Assembly (NCBI GenBank): GCA_947253765.1
Contig: CAMYAK010000001.1
Span: 62,001 to 126,000, forward strand
Source: an uncultured Tissierellia bacterium
GTDB lineage: Bacteria; Bacillota; Clostridia; Tissierellales; Peptoniphilaceae
Length of the DNA: 64,000 nucleotides
Direction of reading: 5' to 3'
Made by a program: the position numbers and the translations under genes. Shown here piece after piece: positions 1 through 8,320 of this stretch (positions are counted from its first letter, which is position 1; each line of letters begins with the position of its first letter). A model generated the notes under the pieces. The model ran no database searches, was not told the DNA's origin, and worked only from the letters and a program-made list of their open reading frames with translations.

Positions 1-1878
1 AAGGGGCTTGGGGAGCAGTTTGACTCAACTATAGGCCAGGGCACCGTTCTTATGCCATATGGCGGCAAAAATCAAAGGACTCCCATCCAGACCATGGTCC
101 ACAAAATTTCCATGGAAAAGGGTGAGTGTCCTGATCTTTCATTTATGTCCTGGTCCTACGATCCCTACTTATCTTCGTCCTCCCCCTACCATGGGGCCTA
201 TATGGCTGTCCTGGATTCACTGACCAAGCTTGTGGCCTCAGGTGCCGGGCTTGACCGGGCCTACCTGTCACTCCAGGAATATTTCCCGGCTCCGGGAAGA
301 GATCCCGAGCGCTGGGCCCTGCCGACAGAAGCTCTGCTTGGCGCCTATAGGGCCCAATTGGACTATTCTGTGGCCGCCATAGGCGGCAAGGATTCAATGT
401 CGGGGACCTATGAAGATTTGGACGTTCCCCCAACCCTCATATCTTTTTCCGTGGCAATGGGAAAAATTGACAGGGTTCTTTCACCTGAATTCAAAGGTCC
501 GGATCATAAGGTTATGGCCTTCCTACCGGAATTAAGGGATGACGGCCTGCCCAATCCTTCTTCTGTTAAAAAGATTTATAGAGATATCCTGGCAGCAATG
601 GATTCAGGGAAAATAAAGTCCTGCCGATCCATCTCAGACGGCGGCATTATGAAAGCCATATTTGAAATGGCCATAGGAAATGACATAGGCTTCAACTTTA
701 ATGAGGAAATCAGCTCCGATCCCCGAGGTCTCGAAAAGCTTTATAGCAAGTACTATGGCGGTATTATAGCCGAATTGGCTGACAATATTGATGATATCGG
801 GGGAAATTCAGGCGAATCCCTTGGTAGGGGCTATATGAGTATTCAGCTTGGTCAAACCCTCAAGGAAGCGGCCATAGCTTTCGGCAAGGAAAGATCAAAT
901 CTTTCCGACCTGATAAAGGTCTATGAAAACAAATTGGAAAGTGTCTATCCGCTGAAGGCTGACCATTCTGAATGCCAAGCCCGACTTACGGAAAAATACA
1001 GGTCTAAATTTTCTTCTGAAGTTGTCGTAAATTCCGACAAGTCTTTAAGTTTCAATATATTAAAAACAGCTGACAAGATAAAAGTCCTTATTCCTGTCTT
1101 TCCGGGAACCAACACCGAATATGATGCCAAACGCTATGTCGAGTCGGCCGGTCTTGATGCTAAAATCCTGGTCATAAGAAATACCCGGCCTGATGATATA
1201 GGGCTCAGCCTTGATAATTTCAGCAGAGAAATAGAAGATTCTCAAATCCTCTATATTCCCGGGGGATTTTCTGGCGGCGATGAGCCTGACGGATCAGCTA
1301 AATTCATCAATTCCTTTATGAGAAACCCCCAATGCTCAGAAGCAATCACTGACCTGATTGATAGGAGGGGCGGATTGGTACTCGGCATCTGCAACGGCTT
1401 CCAGGCCCTGATCAAGCTGGGTCTCCTCCCCTATGGGAAGATAGTTGAAGGAAACTCATCCATGCCGGCCCTGGCAAAGAATATCATAGGCAAGCATATG
1501 TCGGGGCTGGTCAATATCCGCTATGCGTCAAAGGCATCCCCCTGGCTGAGAAATGTTAATCTTGATGCAGTTTATAGGGTTCCCATATCCCACGGTGAGG
1601 GAAGAATCGCAATGACCAAATCGATGTTTGAGGACTTGGCTGAAAAAGGGCAAATTGCCGGCCAATACGTGGATCTTGAAGGAAATCCCTCTATGGATAT
1701 AGAGTACAATCCCAACGGCTCATATGGGGCGATTGAGGGGCTCCTGTCACCGGATGGCCGAATTCTCGGAAAGATGGGCCACTCGGAAAGAGTTGCAGAG
1801 GGGCTCTACCAAAATGTTCCGGGCCTCTATGATATAAAGCTCTTTGAATCGGCTAAAAAGAGTCTTCTGGATGAATAA
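1..1878 (+). CDS. purL: Phosphoribosylformylglycinamidine synthase, C-terminal part (5' end outside window)
   Basis: Makes FGAM from FGAR, ATP and glutamine in cytosolic purine synthesis. The frame is open from base 1, so the N-terminal half lies upstream of the window; 625 residues are visible. The first ~350 carry the end of the synthase part, with GEQFDSTIGQGTVLMPYGGK and GGKDSMSG. From about residue 359 a class I glutamine amidotransferase domain follows, with the nucleophile Cys in GICNGFQ and GHSER near the end. This is the long single-chain form of PurL, as in many clostridia, rather than the split PurQ/PurL. A strong hairpin terminator follows, so it is probably the last gene of its operon here. 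Confidence 0.95.
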   Translation, partial: KGLGEQFDSTIGQGTVLMPYGGKNQRTPIQTMVHKISMEKGECPDLSFMSWSYDPYLSSSSPYHGAYMAVLDSLTKLVASGAGLDRAYLSLQEYFPAPGRDPERWALPTEALLGAYRAQLDYSVAAIGGKDSMSGTYEDLDVPPTLISFSVAMGKIDRVLSPEFKGPDHKVMAFLPELRDDGLPNPSSVKKIYRDILAAMDSGKIKSCRSISDGGIMKAIFEMAIGNDIGFNFNEEISSDPRGLEKLYSKYYGGIIAELADNIDDIGGNSGESLGRGYMSIQLGQTLKEAAIAFGKERSNLSDLIKVYENKLESVYPLKADHSECQARLTEKYRSKFSSEVVVNSDKSLSFNILKTADKIKVLIPVFPGTNTEYDAKRYVESAGLDAKILVIRNTRPDDIGLSLDNFSREIEDSQILYIPGGFSGGDEPDGSAKFINSFMRNPQCSEAITDLIDRRGGLVLGICNGFQALIKLGLLPYGKIVEGNSSMPALAKNIIGKHMSGLVNIRYASKASPWLRNVNLDAVYRVPISHGEGRIAMTKSMFEDLAEKGQIAGQYVDLEGNPSMDIEYNPNGSYGAIEGLLSPDGRILGKMGHSERVAEGLYQNVPGLYDIKLFESAKKSLLDE

Positions 1879-1901
1879 TGATATAGGGAAGAGATAAATT
1901 A

Positions 1902-1951
1902 AAAGACCTTGGTGGTCGAGATTAGGTTCTCATCCAACCACCAAGGTCTTT
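1902..1951. terminator. Bidirectional terminator between purL and the flavodoxin gene
   Basis: A perfect 15-bp inverted repeat (1902-1916 with 1937-1951) encloses a 20-base loop, with a T run on the plus side and an A run on the other. The flanking genes converge, so it can serve both. Confidence 0.85.
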
Positions 1952-1985
1952 TTATATGGATAGGTTCTGCAAATCAGGATTTATC

Positions 1986-2411
1986 CTATTTTGCCAAGAG
2001 TTTTCCCAGCTCCTTGCACTCGTTGAGCCCGTCGTCATCCGGTGCATCATAGATTGCCAATCCGTCGGCAAGAAGGTTTGCGCCCAAGGAGACCACCTCA
2101 TCCTGCCAAGTTTCCATCCATTCACCGTCTGCCCATGAGTATGAGCCGAAGAGAACAACTTTTTTATCCTTCAGTCCACCTTTGATATCGTCAAACATGG
2201 GTTGGAATTCTTCTTCTTCCAACTGTTCTGATCCCATGGCGGGGCAGCCCAGAGCAATTGCATCATAATCATTCAGCTTGTCTGCTGAAAAATCAACAGG
2301 GCCAAATACATCGACTTGGCAGCCTGCTTCTTTTGCACCCTCTTCAACGGCGTTTGCCATTGCTTCAGTGTTGCCTGTGCCACTCCAATAAACTATTGCT
2401 ACTTTACTCAT
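1986..2411 (-). CDS. Flavodoxin
   Basis: A 141-residue FMN-binding electron carrier of the short-chain flavodoxin type, cytosolic, usually a substitute for ferredoxin. Residues 7-16 (VYWSGTGNTE) form the FMN phosphate-binding loop, and the conserved FGSYSWADGEW segment sits near residue 90. The start was set at ATG 2411, preceded by AAAGGAGAG; the frame continues upstream but has no homology there. It lies 26 bases downstream of the DUF3793 gene on the same strand and is probably cotranscribed from the promoter at 3070-3097. Its redox partner is not evident from the window. Confidence 0.92.
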   Translation of the reverse strand: MSKVAIVYWSGTGNTEAMANAVEEGAKEAGCQVDVFGPVDFSADKLNDYDAIALGCPAMGSEQLEEEEFQPMFDDIKGGLKDKKVVLFGSYSWADGEWMETWQDEVVSLGANLLADGLAIYDAPDDDGLNECKELGKLLAK

Positions 2412-2437
2412 ACTTCTCTCCTTTGAATTTACCTTTT

Positions 2438-3001
2438 TTAAATTGCCGGAGTCAGCTCGTTTAAACTTTTTCCGGCTTTCCAACTAAAATAATAATTTTC
2501 CCTGCATTTCTTAAATTGGCTGAAGACCTTTATCGCCTCTTCCTTTTCTTTATACACCCTCCATACTCCACAGCATAGGGATTCTTTCGGGCCCTTTTCT
2601 ATAAAGGAAATGACATCTTCAGACGGGTATCCAAGAAAGAAGCCTATCTCGTGCAGGAAGCACTTGCTCTTGCTCAGGCGGTCCGCATATTCTTTAAGGC
2701 AGGCACAGGGTTTCCCAACCGGATATCCCATTTTCCGTAAAAAAACCATACACTCTTCACAAGTCAGATCCTTTTCAAGCTTTTCAGGTCTATATATGTA
2801 CAAAAGGGTTCTCCCCTTCCCCTTGCCTATCGGGAGGAGTCTGACTTTCTTAGCCCTCATATTTCTGTTGAAATCGGTTATGGCCTTTTTAAGCTCCGAA
2901 TCCAATTCCCTTCTTATTGCGAAAAGATTGGCGGTTTTTATCCCGGCAAGAGTTGGTGAAGCGTGTAATATAAGTAATTCTTCAAGATCACGATATACTA
3001 T
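2438..3001 (-). CDS. DUF3793 family protein, apparent ATA start codon
   Basis: A 187-residue protein of a family of unknown function common in anaerobic Firmicutes and often beside flavodoxin genes. The usual N-terminal signature (LILHASPTLAGIKTANLF) is present, but the reading frame from its upstream stop (3047-3049) to that signature has no ATG, GTG or TTG. The first canonical start is TTG 2905, which would remove the signature. GGAGG (3011-3007) stands 5 bases before an ATA codon at 3001, where an ATG would be expected. Cys-rich segments (TCEECM, PCACL, LCCGVW) lie in the body. It may be translated weakly from ATA, be losing function, or carry a base error. I do not know its function. Confidence 0.7.
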   Translation of the reverse strand: MVYRDLEELLILHASPTLAGIKTANLFAIRRELDSELKKAITDFNRNMRAKKVRLLPIGKGKGRTLLYIYRPEKLEKDLTCEECMVFLRKMGYPVGKPCACLKEYADRLSKSKCFLHEIGFFLGYPSEDVISFIEKGPKESLCCGVWRVYKEKEEAIKVFSQFKKCRENYYFSWKAGKSLNELTPAI

Positions 3002-3045
3002 ACAATCCTCCGTTCTCCCGGAATGCCGGGTTAAGATAGCTATCC

Positions 3046-3061
3046 GTTAGTTGCGTCTAAC
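3046..3061. promoter_or_regulatory. Candidate operator upstream of the DUF3793 gene
   Basis: An inverted repeat GTTAG-N6-CTAAC lies just downstream of the -10 box at 3070-3075, where a repressor could block initiation. A perfect palindrome GATAGCTATC (3035-3044) follows. The regulator is unknown; iron or redox control would suit a flavodoxin operon but is only a guess. Confidence 0.35.
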
Positions 3062-3069
3062 TATATAAT

Positions 3070-3097
3070 ATTATATTCGGGTTTTGCGGAGTGTCAA
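3070..3097 (-). promoter_or_regulatory. Sigma-A promoter of the DUF3793-flavodoxin operon
   Basis: On the minus strand TTGACA (3097-3092), a 16-base spacer and TATAAT (3075-3070) match both consensus hexamers exactly. Transcription would start about 60 bases before the presumed ATA codon. Confidence 0.75.
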
Positions 3098-3138
3098 GTA
3101 TGACTAACTTTAATTTTGGATATGAATTGAGAAAATAA

Positions 3139-3708
3139 TTAAAACAAGATGCTTATAGCGTGGACACAGAGCCCAATAGCCACTGAAATGATAACGAGGC
3201 CAACTATCCCGAGCTTGCCCTTGGCATAGAAGTACAGGCCCACAGCAAAGCCTATAAGGCCTAAATAATTAAATTGAAATGATGAAAAACTCTGAATATT
3301 TACAAACAAGGTGGATTTTATCATCGCTATAGCTACAAGGCTGACCAGGCCGGCAATAACCGGTCTTAGGCCCTTAAGGATTTTCCCTAAAAAAGGCAAG
3401 TCCTTGCCGCCAAAGAGAAAATAGCCCAATATCATCATGAGAATAAATTGGGGCAGGACATTTCCAAGAGTTGCGACAATAGCCCCCGGTACCCCGGCAA
3501 CCTTTGTCCCTATAAATGTCGCTGAGTTTATAGCTATCGGTCCCGGAGTAATTTGAGAAATTGAAATTAGGTCGGTCATTTCGGAAAGATTGATCCAGGC
3601 CTTTTCTGCAACGACATATTGCTGAATTAAGGGCAGGACAGCATAGCCCCCGCCAAAAGCAAAGGCCCCGATTTTTAAGAATGTTACAAAGAGTTCCAAA
3701 TAAATCAC
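3139..3708 (-). CDS. chrA: Chromate transporter, half-size, second subunit
   Basis: A 189-residue membrane protein with a single CHR domain. It has the N-terminal LKIGAFAFGGGYAVLPLI motif and the ISQITPGPIAINSATFIG segment typical of CHR proteins, followed by several hydrophobic helices. Half-size CHR proteins are encoded in adjacent pairs and are thought to pair in the membrane to export chromate; a different anion is possible. Its ATG overlaps the end of the partner gene by 4 bases (ATGA), which implies translational coupling. Confidence 0.88.
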   Translation of the reverse strand: MIYLELFVTFLKIGAFAFGGGYAVLPLIQQYVVAEKAWINLSEMTDLISISQITPGPIAINSATFIGTKVAGVPGAIVATLGNVLPQFILMMILGYFLFGGKDLPFLGKILKGLRPVIAGLVSLVAIAMIKSTLFVNIQSFSSFQFNYLGLIGFAVGLYFYAKGKLGIVGLVIISVAIGLCVHAISILF

Positions 3709-4277
3709 TTTATCTTCTCCTCAGGTAAAATGCTGAATGTCACCAGGCCCACTATGCCGCAAAACAGGATGATAAGAGCCGTATTCATGTCGTATAGCAC
3801 CGAGACGCCTGTTCCCCCCACCATAAGAATGAGCCCAAAAACAGTGTGTTTTTTCAGGGCCGACTTTATCATATCTATACTGGTTAAAAGCAAAACGGCC
3901 GCTATGCTTCCCCCCATACATGAGAAGGCCGCCCTAACCCAGGAATTCTCCCGAATAAAGTCATATAGGTAGTACATAATGGAAAGAATTATAAGGCAGG
4001 GCAGGGTTGCGGCCAAAAGGCTGACCACTGCGCCAAGAGGCCCTCTAAGCCTGTATCCCACAAGTAGCGATGTGTTCACAGCCATAGGTCCCGGTCCCGA
4101 CTGGGCAAGCGCAGTTATGTCATACATTTCTTCCTTGCCTATCAGGCCCTTATCCTTATTAAACTCGTCCCTTATAACCGGAACTATTGTGTAGCCGCCA
4201 CCGAAAGTAAAGGCATTGATTTTGAAGATTGTTATGAAAAGCCCCCATAGGCTTATTTTTTTATTGTCTTCTCCCAT
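3705..4277 (-). CDS. chrA: Chromate transporter, half-size, first subunit
   Basis: A 190-residue CHR-domain membrane protein, paralogous to the next gene. KINAFTFGGGYTIVPVI begins near residue 19 and AQSGPGPMAVNTSLLVG near residue 73. It is the first gene of a two-gene operon; the start at 4277 has AGAGGTG upstream. Substrate specificity cannot be read from sequence, and no ChrB-type regulator is nearby. Confidence 0.88.
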   Translation of the reverse strand: MGEDNKKISLWGLFITIFKINAFTFGGGYTIVPVIRDEFNKDKGLIGKEEMYDITALAQSGPGPMAVNTSLLVGYRLRGPLGAVVSLLAATLPCLIILSIMYYLYDFIRENSWVRAAFSCMGGSIAAVLLLTSIDMIKSALKKHTVFGLILMVGGTGVSVLYDMNTALIILFCGIVGLVTFSILPEEKIK

Positions 4278-4315
4278 TTTTTCACCTCTATTCCGGCATA
4301 TTAATCGTCCTAATC

Positions 4316-4324
4316 ATTGTAGCA
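4316..4324 (-). promoter_or_regulatory. Extended -10 promoter element for the chrA pair
   Basis: On the minus strand TGC followed by TACAAT lies about 40 bases before the first chrA start. No good -35 was found, which is usual for extended -10 promoters. Confidence 0.4.
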
Positions 4325-4362
4325 TAAGTAGTCCCGGTCTTTTGGTCGGCAATTTTCAATTT

Positions 4363-4391
4363 TTGCACTTGATCCGCCATATTGATATAAA
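4363..4391 (+). promoter_or_regulatory. Promoter of the glutamate dehydrogenase gene
   Basis: TTGCAC (4363-4368), a 17-base spacer and TATAAA (4386-4391) lie 70 bases before the gene. AGAAGG serves as the ribosome binding site. Confidence 0.6.
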
Positions 4392-4461
4392 ATGAAGAGT
4401 AACTTTTTGAAATAATAAAGTACATATTTAAACCAATTTATAAAAATGAAAGAAGGTTCTT

Positions 4462-5739
4462 ATGAATAAACACATAAACCCCCTTGAATCCACCCTGGCC
4501 CTCTTAAAAAGGTCATGTGATAAGCTTGGCTATGGCGAGGATGTCTATGAATATCTTTCCCACTTTGAGCGCTTTCAGGAAGTAAGAATCCCCGTCCATA
4601 TGGACAATGGCTCTCTCAAAACTTTTGTGGGCTACAGGTCTCTCCACACCTCGGCCCTGGGACCGGGAAAGGGCGGAGTCCGCTTCCATCCTGAAGTTTG
4701 TGAGGATGAGGTCAAGGCCCTGTCAATATGGATGAGCTTCAAGTGTGCATTAATAGGACTTCATCTGGGAGGTGGCAAGGGAGGCATTAAAGTCGATCCA
4801 AAGAAACTCTCAAAAAGAGAGCTTGAACAGTTATCCCGAGGATGGGTTGACGGCATATATCCCAATCTTGGGGAATTCATCGATATACCGGCCCCGGACG
4901 TTAATACCAATTCCCAAATCATGGCCTACTTTACTGATGAATACCAGAAGCTTTCCGGTAACAGGACCCTTGGAACCTTTACCGGCAAGGACCTTGCCAT
5001 GGGCGGTTGCCCCGGAAGGACCCAAGCCACAGGAAGGGGCCTGGCCTGCCTGGTTGAGGCCTGGGCCGAGGACCATGGTAAGAAAATTTCAGATATGACC
5101 GCCATTGTTGAAGGCTTCGGCAATGTCGGGTCAACTGCTGTCCAGGACTTGGAAAGAAGAGGCTGCAAAGTTGTAGGCATTGTCCACCACGCCGAGATAG
5201 ACGGCAAGGACCGACCCTACCTGGTTTATAATCCTGAAGGTCTGAAATACGATGACCTATATGACCATTACTATAGTAAGAAAAATATGAATTTTATCGA
5301 CTTCAATAAAGCTGAAATAGTTAAGGAATTCTCTCCTTCAGCTATAAATTGTGATGTATATTTGCCCTGTGCAATTGAAAACACTTTAAATGAAGACCTG
5401 GCAAGTTCTTTCAAAGTCGGTTTAGTTGCAGAGGGGGCCAACAATCCCACTGTTCCTGCAGCCGATGAGATCTTGCAGGAAAGAGGCATTGACCTCCTTC
5501 CCGACCTTTTGGCAAACTCCGGCGGCGTCCTGGTTTCCTTCTATGAGTGGCAGCAGAATCAAAGCTTAAACAGCCTGACCTCCCAAGAGATTTTTGAAAT
5601 GCAGGAGAAAACCCTGCTCAAAGCATATAGGGCCTGCAAGAAACTCACTCAGGATTACAAGGTTTCCATGCGAGAAGCTGTCTATATGCTTCCCATAAAA
5701 AGGATTTATGAGAATCTTAAATTAAGAGGACTTTTCTAA
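4462..5739 (+). CDS. gdhA: Glutamate (Glu/Leu/Phe/Val) dehydrogenase
   Basis: A cytosolic enzyme of 425 residues that interconverts glutamate and 2-oxoglutarate plus ammonia with NAD(P). GPGKGGVRFHPEV (from about residue 70) and LGGGKGGIKVDP (about 102-113) are the substrate-binding motifs with the catalytic Lys. A Rossmann domain with EGFGNVGS begins near residue 217. Length and motif order fit hexameric bacterial GDH; specificity for glutamate over other amino acids is inferred. In amino-acid-fermenting anaerobes it works in the catabolic direction. It is monocistronic, with its own promoter and a downstream hairpin. Confidence 0.92.
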   Translation: MNKHINPLESTLALLKRSCDKLGYGEDVYEYLSHFERFQEVRIPVHMDNGSLKTFVGYRSLHTSALGPGKGGVRFHPEVCEDEVKALSIWMSFKCALIGLHLGGGKGGIKVDPKKLSKRELEQLSRGWVDGIYPNLGEFIDIPAPDVNTNSQIMAYFTDEYQKLSGNRTLGTFTGKDLAMGGCPGRTQATGRGLACLVEAWAEDHGKKISDMTAIVEGFGNVGSTAVQDLERRGCKVVGIVHHAEIDGKDRPYLVYNPEGLKYDDLYDHYYSKKNMNFIDFNKAEIVKEFSPSAINCDVYLPCAIENTLNEDLASSFKVGLVAEGANNPTVPAADEILQERGIDLLPDLLANSGGVLVSFYEWQQNQSLNSLTSQEIFEMQEKTLLKAYRACKKLTQDYKVSMREAVYMLPIKRIYENLKLRGLF

Positions 5740-5747
5740 AAGCAAAA

Positions 5748-5772
5748 ACAGCCCGGTTAAAAACCGGGCTGT
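5748..5772. terminator. Terminator between gdhA and the glutaredoxin operon
   Basis: An 11-bp perfect stem (5748-5758 with 5762-5772) has a 3-base loop. The T-rich tail is on the minus strand (TTTTTGCTTTT), so it mainly ends the metG-to-glutaredoxin operon; the plus-strand tail is weak. Confidence 0.8.
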
Positions 5773-5789
5773 AACTATATCAGTATAAA

Positions 5790-6020
5790 CTAGGCATTCA
5801 GAAGCTGATCCAGCTTTTCCTGATCAAATCCTACAATGTCTTCTTCACCGACTCTTATTATGGGAACTCCCCTGTAACCCTTTGAAATCAGGTCATCGCG
5901 GGCAGCCGAGTCCTTGGTGATATCTCTTTCCTCGTATGAAATCCCCTTCTCATCCATATACTTCTTTGCGGCCTTGCAATACATGCAGGTTGGGGATGTG
6001 AAAATCGTTACTTTATCCAT
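5790..6020 (-). CDS. Glutaredoxin-like protein (NrdH/Grx type)
   Basis: A 76-residue thioredoxin-fold thiol-disulfide carrier in the cytosol. The dithiol active site CMYC is at residues 12-15, and a cis-proline segment GVPII with a following GFD stretch completes the pattern. Start ATG 6020 has AAAGGAG upstream. It is the last gene of the metG-tatD-rnmV-rsmA operon; its physiological reductant and target are not evident. Confidence 0.88.
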   Translation of the reverse strand: MDKVTIFTSPTCMYCKAAKKYMDEKGISYEERDITKDSAARDDLISKGYRGVPIIRVGEEDIVGFDQEKLDQLLNA

Positions 6021-6047
6021 TTTAGCTCCTTTCTTAACTTATACTCA

Positions 6048-6929
6048 TTAGTCAAGATACCCCGAAAGCCGAAGAATATTCACATAGTCATCAAGATCAA
6101 GATTTTCAGGCCTGGCCTTGTCGTCAACCCCGGCTTCTTGGAAGATCTTTATGAGTTCGGCCCTGGATTTCCCCAGATTGTCCTGGAAGCACTTTATTAC
6201 CATCTTGCGTCTCTTCTGAAAGGCCAGCCTTATTATATTGTTAACCCTCTTCTTTGCTTCCCGGTCAAGTTGTCCTGTGATGCTTTCCGACTTCCCCATC
6301 ATTTCAATATGTATAAGGCATGAATCAACCTTTGGGGCCGGCAAGAAAGCTGTTCTCGGTATATCAAAAATTATCCTTTTATCACTTGAATACAGGCTTA
6401 CCAGAAGAGAAAGGGCCCCGTAATCAGGTGAGTTTTTCTTCGCGCAGATCCTTTCTCCGACCTCTTTTTGGACCATAACTGTGATGGATTTCAGAGGCAG
6501 GTCGTCAGTCAAGAGCTTGATCAGTATCGGGCTGGTAATATAGTATGGGAGATTTGCAACTACCTTTACATTATCTTCCTTCCCTGACAAGAGGTCTCTG
6601 AGGTCAATTTTTAATGCATCCCCCTCAACCAGGTTGAATTTGGGATCGTCACCAAAATTTTTACTCAATATTGGCAGAAAGCCCCTGTCAAGCTCTATGG
6701 CCGTCAACTTTCCTGAATGTTTCAAAAGTTCCTGGGTCAGGGTCCCTATTCCGGGTCCTATTTCAATTACATGGTCGTCTTTACAAATTCCTGAGGCCCG
6801 ACCAATCTTACTGACCAAATTGCCATCTATTAAAAAATTCTGTCCCTTGGATTTTGAAAAAGCCAGACCGCCTTCAGCCATTATTCTTTTTATGGCTTTA
6901 GGCGAATAGAGCTTATCACTCACTGTCAT
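6048..6929 (-). CDS. rsmA: 16S rRNA (adenine1518-N6/adenine1519-N6)-dimethyltransferase
   Basis: KsgA/RsmA dimethylates two adjacent adenines of 16S rRNA late in 30S assembly, using S-adenosylmethionine. The SAM-binding motif VIEIGPGIGTLT is near residues 54-65, the catalytic NLPY near residue 126, and the C-terminal helical domain of the family follows. At 293 residues it is of normal length. The start overlaps the end of rnmV by 14 bases, the usual coupling of these two genes in Firmicutes. Confidence 0.95.
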   Translation of the reverse strand: MTVSDKLYSPKAIKRIMAEGGLAFSKSKGQNFLIDGNLVSKIGRASGICKDDHVIEIGPGIGTLTQELLKHSGKLTAIELDRGFLPILSKNFGDDPKFNLVEGDALKIDLRDLLSGKEDNVKVVANLPYYITSPILIKLLTDDLPLKSITVMVQKEVGERICAKKNSPDYGALSLLVSLYSSDKRIIFDIPRTAFLPAPKVDSCLIHIEMMGKSESITGQLDREAKKRVNNIIRLAFQKRRKMVIKCFQDNLGKSRAELIKIFQEAGVDDKARPENLDLDDYVNILRLSGYLD

Positions 6930-7458
6930 TTATTTCCCCCATAGCCCTTTCAAACTCTTCTCTTTCAATGCCGTAATCATTCAACCTGCTCAAAAGTTGC
7001 TTGGCATTTCCATAGCCTATGGACAGGATTTCGCCAAGGCGTATCCTTCTGTTTTTGGCTCCGGGGCAAGCTTCCAAGCCGTATTCCAGCATGTCCTTCA
7101 TTGTAAAAACCTGCCTTCTTTCCATATATGAAGGTCTGGCACTCTCGATTGCCTTTTTAATAGCTTGGGGATCGGCATTTTCAACACCTATATCGTCTCC
7201 CCTATAGGCGTCCTTTCTTGGGATAAAGGCCATCTTTGCTCCGGGAATCCTCTCCCTGATCCTCTCCCGTATCCGCTTACCGGCATAGTCGGGGTCAGTC
7301 AGTACAATAAGCCCTCTTCTTTCGTGCAAGATTTCCAGCTTATCAAGCAGGTCATCCCCGAAGCCGTAGCCGTGGGTTATTATGCATTCGCAGTCCAGGC
7401 TTGCCTTAACCGCGGCCATATCATCCTTGCCCTCAACAACAATTATCTCCTGAATCAT
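6916..7458 (-). CDS. rnmV: Ribonuclease M5 (5S rRNA maturation)
   Basis: A 180-residue Toprim-domain endonuclease that matures 5S rRNA, with ribosomal protein L18 as cofactor in the known system. The catalytic VVEGKDD is at residues 7-13 and TDPDYAGKRIR carries the acidic DxD pair; a basic C-terminal part follows. It lies between tatD and rsmA, the standard neighbourhood. Confidence 0.94.
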   Translation of the reverse strand: MIQEIIVVEGKDDMAAVKASLDCECIITHGYGFGDDLLDKLEILHERRGLIVLTDPDYAGKRIRERIRERIPGAKMAFIPRKDAYRGDDIGVENADPQAIKKAIESARPSYMERRQVFTMKDMLEYGLEACPGAKNRRIRLGEILSIGYGNAKQLLSRLNDYGIEREEFERAMGEINDSE

Positions 7459-7472
7459 ATAACACCGTCAGT

Positions 7473-8315
7473 CTATAAGTTAAGTCCGTCCCTGCCCAAA
7501 GACAGGTCAAGATCATCCGTTTCCCCTTTAATTTTCTCAACAGCGCTTTCAATCCCATAGAATTTCACCGTATTGTCCAATAAAAGGTCGGCAAGCTCCC
7601 CGGCATCCCTCTTCAAAACATCAGCCAGGCAGAGCAGGGAGTACCAAGCCCATTCCGGCCTGTTGGTCTTTCCTCTTTTCGGAACAGGAGCCAGGTAGGG
7701 GCCGTCAGTCTCCATCATAATTCTTTGAGGATCAGCCATACGGGCTATGTCCCTAACATTTTCCGAATTTTTAAAGGTCAGCATACCCCCGAAACTTATG
7801 TAGGCTCCAAGCTCGTCATAGAGTTTCCAAGAACCGGAATCCGCTTCTGAATAGGAGTGCATGAGAATTTTCAGGCCCGGAAAATTCTTTATTATGGCAT
7901 AGCAATCATTATGGGCCTCCCTGCAGTGAACTACCACAGGAAGGTCCAGGTCTGATGCCAGCTGAAATTGTCTTTCAAGAATATCCTTCTGTATCTGAGC
8001 CGTCTCAAATTCGTAGTGGTAATCCAGTCCAATTTCCCCGATAGCCACCACTTTTTCATTCGAGGCGTTTTCCCTGTAGAATTGCTCAGATTGATCATCA
8101 TAGGACCTAGCTTCAAGGGGATGGGTTCCAAGACAAGCAAAGATCCTCTTTTCTCTCTTCGCCAATTCAAGCCCGGCCTTGGCGCTTTCCAGGTCTGAAG
8201 CCGGATTAATAAGGGCCAAAAGCCCGTTTTTCCCCATTGACCCTATGATGTCATCTCTTAAATCATCGTAGTCCCTATCGCTCAAGTGACAGTGAGCATC
8301 AATAATATAGGACAT
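7473..8315 (-). CDS. tatD: TatD family metal-dependent hydrolase
   Basis: A 280-residue TIM-barrel hydrolase of the TatD/YabD family; relatives are Mg-dependent 3'-5' DNases, and in vivo roles vary. Metal ligands are visible in IDAHCHLSD (residues 5-13), GEIGLDYHY, VVHCREA, MHSYSE and METDGPYL. Start ATG 8315 was chosen because it lies directly before the IDAHCH motif; the frame is open further upstream inside metG. It starts 5 bases after the metG stop. Confidence 0.92.
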   Translation of the reverse strand: MSYIIDAHCHLSDRDYDDLRDDIIGSMGKNGLLALINPASDLESAKAGLELAKREKRIFACLGTHPLEARSYDDQSEQFYRENASNEKVVAIGEIGLDYHYEFETAQIQKDILERQFQLASDLDLPVVVHCREAHNDCYAIIKNFPGLKILMHSYSEADSGSWKLYDELGAYISFGGMLTFKNSENVRDIARMADPQRIMMETDGPYLAPVPKRGKTNRPEWAWYSLLCLADVLKRDAGELADLLLDNTVKFYGIESAVEKIKGETDDLDLSLGRDGLNL

Positions 8316-8320
8316 CACCC

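Noticed and set aside
2438..2905. DUF3793 gene starting at TTG 2905
   Set aside because: This start would delete the most conserved N-terminal segment and has no good ribosome site.
3139..4277. Single full-length ChrA split by a frameshift
   Set aside because: Both halves have their own start, ribosome site and complete CHR motif set; paired half-size proteins are a known arrangement.
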